From Candidatus Rokuibacteriota bacterium (GTDB lineage Bacteria > Methylomirabilota > Methylomirabilia > Rokubacteriales > JACPHL01): a stretch of 5,177 nt of DNA. The notes under the pieces are model-generated. The model was not told where the DNA came from. It saw only the letters and a program-made list of their open reading frames with translations, and did not search any database. The position numbers and the translations under genes were made by a program. The stretch is from assembly GCA_016188625.1 (NCBI GenBank), contig JACPHL010000154.1:5560-10736 (forward strand), written 5' to 3'. Of this stretch, positions 1 to 5,177 are shown piece after piece (the stretch's first letter is position 1; each line of letters begins with the position of its first letter).

Positions 1-719
1 CCGAGGTCCAGGCGCTCCAGATGCCGATGATGCTGGCCTCCAACGAGGAGCTGGACTACGTGAGGGATCGCGTGGCGCCGCGGCTCGAGGCCCGCATCGA
101 GGCCCAGGGGTTCAAGGTGCTCGCCTGGGGGGATGCCGGCTGGGTCCACTTCTTCGCGCAGCGGCCGGTGGTGCGCCCCCAGGACCTGCGGCCCCTCCGG
201 CTCTTCGTCTGGTCGGGCGACAGCGCGTACGTCGAGGCGTGGAAGGCGGCCGGGTATCGCCCCGTGGCCCTGCCGGCCACGGAGATCCACACCGGCCTCC
301 AGTCCGGTCTCATCCACGCCGTCCCCACGACCCCCCTCGCGGCCCTGGCGTTCCAGTGGTTCGGCCTGGCGCCCCACATGACCGCCCTCAGGTGGGCGCC
401 GCTCGTGGGCGCAGTGGTGATCACGGCCGACGCCTGGGGGCGGGTCCCGGACGACCTGAAGCCGCTCCTGCTCCGGTCCGCCCGGGAGGCCGGAGCGCGC
501 CTCAGGAGGGAATCCCGCCAGCTCGGCGACGACGCCGTGGAGGTGATGAAGCGGCACGGGCTGGTGGTCCACCCCGTCCCGCCGGAGGCGCGCGTCGAGT
601 GGGAAGAGAGCGCCCGCGCCGGCTACGCCAGGATCGTCGGGGGGGTGGTCCCCGCCGAGATCGTCGCAGAGGTGGAGCGGTTGAGGGATGAATACCGTGA
701 CTCGGCGCGCCGGAAGTAG
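1..719 (+). CDS. dctP: TRAP transporter substrate-binding protein, DctP family (5'-partial)
   Basis: This is the extracytoplasmic solute receptor of a TRAP transporter: it captures a solute in the periplasm and delivers it to the QM permease encoded next. The reading frame is open from base 3, upstream of the first visible ATG at 21, so the true start and signal peptide lie before the window; roughly a third of a typical ~330-residue receptor is missing. Family hallmarks (numbered from Met at 21) are the WGDAGWVHFF strand (36-45), a PxDLRxLRL segment (53-61), VEAWKAAGYRPVALPATEIHTGLQSGLI (71-98, the usual 'MPxxEVYTALQTGxVDG' region) and a helical C-terminus. Where classical receptors carry the carboxylate-binding Arg ('KIRVP'), this one reads RLFVW with Phe62, so the ligand may not be a simple carboxylate bound in the usual way. 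It overlaps the permease gene by 32 bases, implying translational coupling. The family is confident; the substrate is unknown. Confidence 0.9.
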   Translation, partial: EVQALQMPMMLASNEELDYVRDRVAPRLEARIEAQGFKVLAWGDAGWVHFFAQRPVVRPQDLRPLRLFVWSGDSAYVEAWKAAGYRPVALPATEIHTGLQSGLIHAVPTTPLAALAFQWFGLAPHMTALRWAPLVGAVVITADAWGRVPDDLKPLLLRSAREAGARLRRESRQLGDDAVEVMKRHGLVVHPVPPEARVEWEESARAGYARIVGGVVPAEIVAEVERLRDEYRDSARRK

Positions 720-2526
720 CCTCGTCGCGCGCTGGCTCGGCCGGGCGGCGACCCTGGGATGCTCGGTCGAGCACGGCCTGGCCGTGACCGCCCTGCTCGC
801 CCTGGGCGTCCTCCCCGTTCTGGAGCTGCTCCTCCGGGCCGTCCTCGGGACGGGGATCCCGGGCTCCGCCGGGTACCTCCAGCACCTCCCCCTGTGGGTG
901 GCCTTCCTCGGGGCGAGCGTCGCCTCGCGGGACCGCCGTCACCTCGCCCTGGCCACGGGAGAGATCCTCCCCGCGCGCCTCCAGGGGATCGCCCGCCCCC
1001 TCGCGGCCACCGTCTCCACCACCGTGGCGGCCGGGCTCGCCTGGGCCTCCCTCCAGTTCGTTCGGGCCGAGATGGCCTCCCCGGCGCGCCTGGCGGGGTG
1101 GGCGCCGATCTGGATCGTGGAGGCGATCCTCCCGGTGACCTTCGCGGTCATCGCCCTCAGGTTCGTGATCCAGGCGGGGGGGTGGAGGGCGCGGGCGCTG
1201 GCGGCCCTCGGCATTCCCGCGGCCGCCGGGATCGGCTTCGGCCTTCAGTCGCTGGCCTCCCCGCTCCTGCTGCCCGGCCTCGTGGGGCTCGCGGTCGCGG
1301 CGGGCCTCGGCGCCCCCCTCTTCGTCGTCCTGGGCGGGAGCGCGCTGCTCCTCTTCTTCGCCGGGGGGGTCCCGGTCGCCGCGATCCCGGTCGAGGCCGT
1401 ACGGATCGTCGTCTCCCCCGCGGTCCCCCTCATCCCCCTCTTCACGCTGACGGGGCTCATCCTCGCCGAGGGCGGGGCCGGGGCCCGCCTGGTCCGGCTC
1501 TTCGGCGCGCTCTTCGGCTGGATGCCGGGGGGGCCGGCGATCGTGACGGCCCTGGTCTCGGCCGTCTTCACCGCCCTCACGGGGGCCTCCGGGGTGACGA
1601 TCCTGGCGCTCGGCGGCCTGCTTCTGCCGGTGCTCCTCGCGAGCGGCTACCGGGAGCGGTTCTCGGTGGGGCTCCTCACCACCACCGGGTCCCTCGGCCT
1701 CCTCTTCCCGCCGAGCCTCCCCCTGATCCTCTACGGGGTGGTGGCGCAGGTCCCCATCCCGGACCTCTTCAAGGCGGGGATCGTGCCGGGCCTGCTCATG
1801 GTCGCCGCCGTCTGCCTCTTCGGGGTCCGGGAGGGGCTGCGGGCCACGACGCGCCGGCCCGGCTTCGATCGGCGCGAGGCGGCCGCGGCCCTCTGGGCGG
1901 CGAAGTGGGACCTCCTCCTCCCGGTCGTGGCCCTGGGCGGGATCTTCGGGGGGTGGTGCACGCTCACCGAGGCCGCGGCGCTCACCGCCGTCAGCGCCCT
2001 GCTCGTCGAGGCGGTGATCCATCGCAACCTGCGGCTCCCGGGCGACCTCTCCCGGGTCCTCGGCAAGTGCGCGGGCCTCCTCGGCGGCGTCTTCATCATC
2101 CTCGCCGTCGCCATGGGGCTCACGAACTACCTGGTGGACGCCGAGGTCCCGCTGCGGGCGGCGGCGTGGGTGAACGCGCACCTCGAATCGAGGGTGCTGT
2201 TCCTCCTCTTCCTGAACCTCTTCCTCCTGGGCGTCGGTTGCCTCATGGACATCTTCTCGGCGACCGTGGTGGTCGTCCCGCTGCTCCTGCCGATCAGCCG
2301 GGCCTTCGGCATCCACCCGCTGCACCTGGGGATGATCTTCCTGGCCAACCTCGAGCTCGGCTACCTGACCCCCCCGGTCGGCATGAACCTCTTCCTCGCC
2401 TCCTACCGCTTCGAGCTCCCGCTCCTCCAGGTCTGCCGCCACGCGCTGCCGTTCCTCCTGGCGCTCCTGCTCGTCGTCCTCCTGATCACCTACCTCCCCT
2501 CCCTGACGCTCTGGGTCCAGGGCTAG
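688..2526 (+). CDS. dctM: TRAP transporter fused permease DctQ-DctM
   Basis: This 612-residue inner-membrane protein carries both permease parts of a TRAP transporter in one chain and would import the solute delivered by the upstream receptor, driven by an ion gradient (usually sodium). Residues ~25-165 form a DctQ-like four-helix unit (hydrophobic stretches near 29-50, 64-79, 103-124 and 141-161). A linker helix at ~168-187 leads into the DctM part from ~190. DctM signatures are TALTGASGVTILALGG (295-310), a SLGLLFPPSLPLILYG stretch (335-350), GGWCTLTEAAALTA (421-434) and NLELGYLTPPVGMNLFLAS (554-572). The usual 'TPTEAA' loop reads TLTEAA here. The length suits a QM fusion; stand-alone DctM is ~430 residues. 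The start at 688 has GGTGGAG ten bases upstream. GTG at 697, with GAGGG nine bases upstream, is an in-frame alternative. The start lies inside the receptor gene. The substrate cannot be told from sequence. Confidence 0.93.
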   Translation: MNTVTRRAGSSLVARWLGRAATLGCSVEHGLAVTALLALGVLPVLELLLRAVLGTGIPGSAGYLQHLPLWVAFLGASVASRDRRHLALATGEILPARLQGIARPLAATVSTTVAAGLAWASLQFVRAEMASPARLAGWAPIWIVEAILPVTFAVIALRFVIQAGGWRARALAALGIPAAAGIGFGLQSLASPLLLPGLVGLAVAAGLGAPLFVVLGGSALLLFFAGGVPVAAIPVEAVRIVVSPAVPLIPLFTLTGLILAEGGAGARLVRLFGALFGWMPGGPAIVTALVSAVFTALTGASGVTILALGGLLLPVLLASGYRERFSVGLLTTTGSLGLLFPPSLPLILYGVVAQVPIPDLFKAGIVPGLLMVAAVCLFGVREGLRATTRRPGFDRREAAAALWAAKWDLLLPVVALGGIFGGWCTLTEAAALTAVSALLVEAVIHRNLRLPGDLSRVLGKCAGLLGGVFIILAVAMGLTNYLVDAEVPLRAAAWVNAHLESRVLFLLFLNLFLLGVGCLMDIFSATVVVVPLLLPISRAFGIHPLHLGMIFLANLELGYLTPPVGMNLFLASYRFELPLLQVCRHALPFLLALLLVVLLITYLPSLTLWVQG

Positions 2527-2533
2527 CCGACCT

Positions 2534-2551
2534 CCGGCCGGCCGGGGCCGG
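2534..2551 (+). terminator. Possible weak hairpin terminator after the TRAP genes
   Basis: CCGGCC at 2534-2539 can pair with GGCCGG at 2546-2551, giving a six-base-pair GC stem eight bases after the permease stop codon. The loop itself is palindromic, so alternative registers exist. No T-run follows directly; the first run of five T's is at 2579-2583. It therefore does not look like a standard intrinsic terminator, and read-through into the next genes is plausible. Confidence 0.25.
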
Positions 2552-2586
2552 GTTCGGGCGCTCAATCTCCTGCTCAAGTTTTTACC

Positions 2587-2612
2587 AGTTCACCTGACTT
2601 GTCAACGTAACT
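2587..2612. promoter_or_regulatory. Dyad-symmetric candidate operator
   Basis: TGACTTGTCA at 2595-2604 is a perfect 4+2+4 palindrome. Centred on the same axis are outer arms AGTT (2587-2590) and AACT (2609-2612). The centre lies about 64 bases upstream of the predicted sigma-54 start point, where a bacterial enhancer-binding protein or another dimeric regulator could sit. This is closer than most enhancer sites (commonly 80-150 bases). No regulator gene is in the window, so the assignment rests on symmetry alone. Confidence 0.3.
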
Positions 2613-2636
2613 ATTTGTTTTTTAGAAACTTTATCA

Positions 2637-2652
2637 TGGCATCTGGCTTGCG
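2637..2652 (+). promoter_or_regulatory. Sigma-54 (RpoN) -24/-12 promoter
   Basis: TGGCATCTGGCTTGC at 2637-2651 matches the sigma-54 consensus TGGCAYR-N4-TTGC with exact spacing. The invariant GG (-24) and GC (-12) dinucleotides are 10 bases apart, and the only mismatch in the -24 block is C for the purine. The base after TTGC is G rather than the favoured A/T. Transcription should start near 2663, giving a leader of about 39 bases before the lipoprotein start codon at 2702. It lies in the only intergenic gap, in the right orientation. Sigma-54 promoters need an ATP-dependent enhancer-binding activator, so the downstream genes would be conditionally expressed. Confidence 0.65.
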
Positions 2653-2689
2653 TTAATCAAACGGCGTCGGGGTCAAAAACTCAGAGCTC

Positions 2690-2697
2690 AGGAGGTG
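2690..2697 (+). promoter_or_regulatory. Strong Shine-Dalgarno site for the lipoprotein gene
   Basis: AGGAGGTG is a near-complete anti-16S match whose AGGAGG core ends six bases before ATG 2702, which fixes that start over the in-frame ATGs at 2714 and 2732. It overlaps the right arm of the inverted repeat, so it could be masked in transcripts that also carry the left arm. Confidence 0.85.
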
Positions 2698-2701
2698 GAC
2701 C

Positions 2702-3520
2702 ATGGGACGGACGATGAGGCGATGGGTCGGCATGGTGATGATGGCGGGCGTGCTCCTGGCCGGGTGCGCCACCCCCGAGGGGCGGCTGGCCGGGGAGACA
2801 CTGAGGCTGGGGCTGTTCAACCTCGTGCTCTCGCCGTTCATGATCGTCGCGGGGCTCGCCCAGGGGCTGGCCTTCCTCCCGTACACGGTCGGGACGGAGC
2901 TGGTGGAGCTGAACAAGGGCCTGATCCAGGCCCAGGCGGTCACGCTGGACGACTCCTACCGGGCGACCTTCGGGGTCTCGATCCACGACCCGCGCGTCCA
3001 CCCCCGGACCGGCGAGGTCTCGGGCGAGACGCGCCGGTTCGCCAACATGCTGGAGGCCACCCAGGCCTTCCAGCGGCTGCTGGTCTCGCAGGGGATGCCG
3101 GAGGAGGTCGCCCGCCGGCACGTCCTCGCCTCCATCGACACCCACACGAGGAGCCGCGGCCACATCCTGCTCACGGTGGTCTACCGGCACCGGGGGATGC
3201 AGCCGTTCACGGCGGTCTCCAAGCACACGGGGATCGTGACGACCTTCCGGCCGGAGCACTCGGGGTGGCGGGAGCCGTACGAGCGGGACGCCCGCGGCGA
3301 GCTGATCGACGAGGTGGTGGACTGGGCGGGGCTGGAGTTCGACCTCCTCAAGCAGGACAAGGTGGTCGGGATGCTGATGGTGCTGGCGGCCGAGGCCGTG
3401 AAGACCGGCAAACGGTCGCCGGAGTACTGGCAGGTGGAGCGGCGCTGGATGGCCGGGGAGACCACCGAGATCATCCGCGAGTCCCTGGCCAAGGTGAAGC
3501 TCGATGGGCCGCGCGGCTGA
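2702..3520 (+). CDS. Lipoprotein of unrecognised family
   Basis: This 272-residue protein has a classical lipoprotein signal: basic start (MGRTMRRW), hydrophobic core 9-20, and lipobox LAGC with the lipidated Cys at 22. Residues +2/+3 after the Cys are Ala and Thr, not Asp, which in proteobacteria-like systems favours sorting to the outer membrane. After a short linker comes a second apolar stretch (about 36-65, LGLFNLVLSPFMIVAGLAQG onward) that may embed in or lie along a membrane. The remainder is a charged, soluble domain with IHDPRVHPRTGEV (94-106), a helical segment ending near GMPEEVARRHVL, a strand ILLTVVYRHRGM, and an Arg/Glu-rich helical end. I do not recognise the family. The start is fixed by a strong Shine-Dalgarno site. 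It is the first gene after the proposed sigma-54 promoter and its end overlaps the next gene by 17 bases, so it is probably cotranscribed with the START-like and acyltransferase genes. Confidence 0.9.
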   Translation: MGRTMRRWVGMVMMAGVLLAGCATPEGRLAGETLRLGLFNLVLSPFMIVAGLAQGLAFLPYTVGTELVELNKGLIQAQAVTLDDSYRATFGVSIHDPRVHPRTGEVSGETRRFANMLEATQAFQRLLVSQGMPEEVARRHVLASIDTHTRSRGHILLTVVYRHRGMQPFTAVSKHTGIVTTFRPEHSGWREPYERDARGELIDEVVDWAGLEFDLLKQDKVVGMLMVLAAEAVKTGKRSPEYWQVERRWMAGETTEIIRESLAKVKLDGPRG

Positions 3521-4175
3521 GCGCCCTTCCATGACCCGCATCGTGATCGCCCTCGCGCTGCTCGGTATCCTCGTGGGCCCGGCCGAAGCCCCGGCGGAGA
3601 CGCCGGGGCTCTCCCCGGGCGACCTCAGCCGGCTCAGCCGGGGCGAGATCCTCTTCCGGAACCAGCTTCCCTCGGCCGAGGACGCCCCGGCCGGGAACGG
3701 CGGGACCGCCCTCGTCGTGCTGGAGGCGGACCCGCAGGAGGTCTGGCGGATCCTGACGGACTTCGACCACTACGCGGGCCTCTTCCCCCGCCTCAAGGAG
3801 TCCGAGGTGGTGGACCGGAACGGGGCGCGGGCCCTGGTCCGCTTCCACGTGGCCGTGGGGTGGTTCAACTTTCGCTTCTTCGTGGCGCACGTGGTCTCCC
3901 AGGAAGGGCGGGAGCTCCGCTGGCGCCTCGACCGGAGCCGGGAGAACGACCTCTTCCGCGACACCTGGGGGTACTGGCGGCTCGACCCCCTCCCCGGCGG
4001 CCAGCTCCTGGTGACCTACGCCATGGGCTCGCAGACGGTCCTGCCGGCGTTCCTCACCCGGGGCTCGGAGCAGGAGTCGGTCGTCAAGACGCTGGCGGCG
4101 TTGAAGGCCCGCGTGGAGAGGAGCCGGGGGGTGAGGCACGCAGAGGGCCGACCGGGGCTGCCCGGGGAGGTGTAA
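3504..4175 (+). CDS. Secreted START/SRPBCC-domain (polyketide cyclase-like) protein
   Basis: This 223-residue protein begins with a signal peptide (apolar core 13-25, likely cleavage after Ala31 in AEAPA). An SRPBCC-fold domain occupies about 66-205. SRPBCC/START domains form a helix-grip cavity for lipids or other apolar ligands; here it would act in the periplasm. Typical features are LSRLSRGEILF (41-51), the opening strand GGTALVVLEA (66-75), DPQEVWRILTDFDHYAGLFPRL (76-97, the family's 'VWxxLTDYxxxPxFxP' motif), an Arg-rich central sheet, a GYWRLDPLPGG strand turn and a long C-terminal helix. ATG 3504 has AAGGTG seven bases upstream but lies inside the lipoprotein gene. ATG 3531 gives a more standard signal peptide (MTRIVIALALL) but lacks a ribosome site. 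The tight overlap points to coupled translation with the lipoprotein. Fold confidence is good; ligand or enzymatic activity is unknown. Confidence 0.87.
   Translation: MGRAAERPSMTRIVIALALLGILVGPAEAPAETPGLSPGDLSRLSRGEILFRNQLPSAEDAPAGNGGTALVVLEADPQEVWRILTDFDHYAGLFPRLKESEVVDRNGARALVRFHVAVGWFNFRFFVAHVVSQEGRELRWRLDRSRENDLFRDTWGYWRLDPLPGGQLLVTYAMGSQTVLPAFLTRGSEQESVVKTLAALKARVERSRGVRHAEGRPGLPGEV
4164..4172 (+). promoter_or_regulatory. Shine-Dalgarno site that could use a TTG start
   Basis: GGGGAGGTG sits across the end of the START-like gene, just before its TAA. It is five bases before TTG 4178, which is in frame with the acyltransferase, and 20 bases before ATG 4193. It is the strongest ribosome-binding sequence near this junction and makes the TTG a real competitor for the start. 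Confidence 0.45.
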
Positions 4176-4192
4176 GCTTGGCGAGGGCAGCC

Positions 4193-5177
4193 ATGGGGCA
4201 GGAAGCCGTGAGGGAGCGAACCGCCATGGGCTACCGGCTGGTCCTCGGCTTCGCCCGGCTGCTCCCCGGGCTCTTCTACCGCCGCGTCGCGGTGGTGGGG
4301 GTCGAGCACATTCCGCCCTCGGGCCCCGTGATCCTGGCGGCCAACCACCACAACTCCCTGGTGGACCCGATGCTCCTCCTGGCGACGATCCCCCGCCGGC
4401 TCACCCCGGTCGCCAAGGCACCCCTCTTTCGCCACCCGCTGATCGCCCCCTTCCTCCGCCTGGCCGGGGCCATCCCGGTCCATCGGCGCCAGGATCCGGG
4501 AAGCGATGCGGCCGGGAACGTCGAGATGTTCCGGCGGGCCGCCGCCACTCTCGGCGAAGGCGGGGCCGTCCTCATCTTTCCCGAGGGGCTGAGCCAGCCC
4601 GAGCCGGTCCTGATGCCTCTCCGCACGGGCGCCGCGCGGATGCTGCTCGGGGCCGAGGACGCCGCCGGGGGGCCGCTCGGGGTCACGCTCCTCCCGGTCG
4701 GGCTTGTCTTCCACGAGCCCGGCGCCTTCCGGACGGGGTGGGCGCTCGTCCTGGTCGGCGAGCCCGTTCTCACCGACGACTGCCTCGCGCTCTACCGGAC
4801 CGCCCCGGAGGCGGCGGTCCGTCAGCTCACCGACCGCCTGGCGGAGGCCCTGCGCCGGCAGATCGTGGAGGTGGAGGATCGCGAGACTTTCCGGCTGCTC
4901 GGGGCCGTGGAGGCGATCTGGCGCGAGGAGGCGCCGGATGCGGCGGCGGATCCGGCGGCGCGGGCGGCGAGGATGCAGCGGGTTCTGCGGGCCTACCGGC
5001 ATCTGGCGAGCGAGGAGCCCGCCCGGGTGGCGGGGTTCCGGCGAGGGGTGGAGCGCTACTTGAGGGATCTCGACCTGGCCGGTCTCACGGGACGGCAGCT
5101 CGCCCAGACCTACCCTCCGGGCGTCGTCGGCCGCTACGCCCTGCGGGAGGGGCTCTCCCTCCTCGCGGGCCTGCCGC
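4193..5177 (+). CDS. PlsC-family glycerolipid acyltransferase (3'-partial)
   Basis: This protein likely transfers an acyl chain to glycerol-3-phosphate or lysophosphatidate at the inner membrane; 328 residues are visible and the frame is open at the window end. All four acyltransferase blocks are present (numbered from ATG 4193). Block I is ANHHNSLVDP (50-59) with the catalytic His/Asp pair H52 or H53 and D58. Block II is AKAPLFRHPL to GAIPVHRRQD (74-101). Block III is FPEGLSQPEPVLMPLRTGAAR (129-149). Block IV is LLPVGLVFHEPGAFR followed by VGEPV. The HxNxxVDP form of block I and the PLRTGAAR extension resemble the Gpt2/Sct1-type glycerol-3-phosphate acyltransferase branch, which has a long C-terminal part, as seen here. 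ATG 4193 has GAGGG five bases upstream. TTG 4178 and ATG 4226 (AGGGAG nine bases upstream) are in-frame alternatives. It follows the START-like gene by 2-17 bases, so it is probably in the same operon. Confidence 0.9.
   Translation, partial: MGQEAVRERTAMGYRLVLGFARLLPGLFYRRVAVVGVEHIPPSGPVILAANHHNSLVDPMLLLATIPRRLTPVAKAPLFRHPLIAPFLRLAGAIPVHRRQDPGSDAAGNVEMFRRAAATLGEGGAVLIFPEGLSQPEPVLMPLRTGAARMLLGAEDAAGGPLGVTLLPVGLVFHEPGAFRTGWALVLVGEPVLTDDCLALYRTAPEAAVRQLTDRLAEALRRQIVEVEDRETFRLLGAVEAIWREEAPDAAADPAARAARMQRVLRAYRHLASEEPARVAGFRRGVERYLRDLDLAGLTGRQLAQTYPPGVVGRYALREGLSLLAGLP

Larger units (their letters stand above)
2567..2694. repeat. Imperfect inverted repeat bounding the AT-rich intergenic region
   Basis: The left arm (2567-2586) and right arm (2671-2694) are complementary over 19 base pairs in four blocks. 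CTCCTG 2567-2572 pairs with 2689-2694, CTC 2573-2575 with 2684-2686, AGTTTTT 2577-2583 with 2675-2681, and ACC 2584-2586 with 2671-2673. Small bulges separate the blocks. The arms enclose 84 bases holding the proposed sigma-54 promoter. The right arm overlaps the Shine-Dalgarno site of the lipoprotein gene. It could be an RNA structure in read-through transcripts or the worn ends of a small mobile element; no target-site duplication is visible. The pairing is direct observation and the role is inference. Confidence 0.5.

Noticed and set aside
502-2577. A 691-codon open frame on the minus strand across the TRAP permease
   Set aside because: Its translation is low-complexity Glu/Arg/Gly/Asp/Pro with no domain, and it mirrors a clear membrane-protein gene. 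Such shadows are expected at very high GC.
2534-2583. A standard intrinsic terminator between the two gene sets
   Set aside because: The GC hairpin is separated from the first T-run by about 27 bases, so it does not have terminator geometry. It is listed only as a weak possibility.
759-2597. A 612-codon plus-strand frame overlapping the permease in another register
   Set aside because: The product is Arg/Pro/Gly-rich with no recognisable motif, while the competing frame has all DctQM signatures.
2599-2637. A sigma-70 promoter (TTGTCA at 2599 with TATCAT at 2632)
   Set aside because: The spacing between the two hexamers is 27 bases, far over the usual 16-18, and no better -35 sits before TATCAT. 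The sigma-54 match is much stronger.
2681-3541. Minus-strand frame opposite the lipoprotein gene
   Set aside because: It is His/Pro/Arg/Leu-rich with no motif. The plus strand has a signal peptide, lipobox and strong ribosome site.
4016-5002. Minus-strand frame opposite the acyltransferase
   Set aside because: It is a compositional shadow. The plus strand shows four acyltransferase motifs in order.

Overview
This is a very GC-rich bacterial window. Codons are dominated by G or C in the third position, genes are tightly packed, and five protein-coding genes all read on the plus strand. The gene style, a TRAP transporter with a DctQ-DctM fusion and a likely sigma-54 promoter fit a soil or sediment lineage such as Candidatus Rokubacteria/Methylomirabilota or a deltaproteobacterium-like group. 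That placement is inferred from general impression; no marker gene is present.

Region 1 (1-2526) is the end of a TRAP (tripartite ATP-independent periplasmic) transporter operon. It holds the C-terminal two thirds or so of a DctP-type substrate-binding protein. This overlaps by 32 bases a single membrane protein in which the small (DctQ) and large (DctM) permease subunits are fused. Together they would import an unknown solute using an ion gradient. The binding protein appears to lack the arginine that clamps the carboxylate in classical members.

Region 2 (2527-2701) is the only substantial intergenic gap, and its middle is strikingly AT-rich against the surroundings. It contains a near-perfect sigma-54 (-24/-12) promoter, a small palindrome upstream of it, a strong Shine-Dalgarno site, and an imperfect 19-bp inverted repeat whose right arm covers that Shine-Dalgarno site.

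Region 3 (2702-5177) is a second, tightly coupled gene set: an unrecognised lipoprotein, a secreted START/SRPBCC-fold (polyketide cyclase-like) protein, and the first 328 residues of a PlsC-family glycerolipid acyltransferase that runs off the window. The first two genes overlap by 17 bases and the third follows within 2-17 bases. The combination suggests an envelope-lipid function under sigma-54 control, which is an inference. No RNA genes, CRISPR arrays, insertion sequences or origins were seen.
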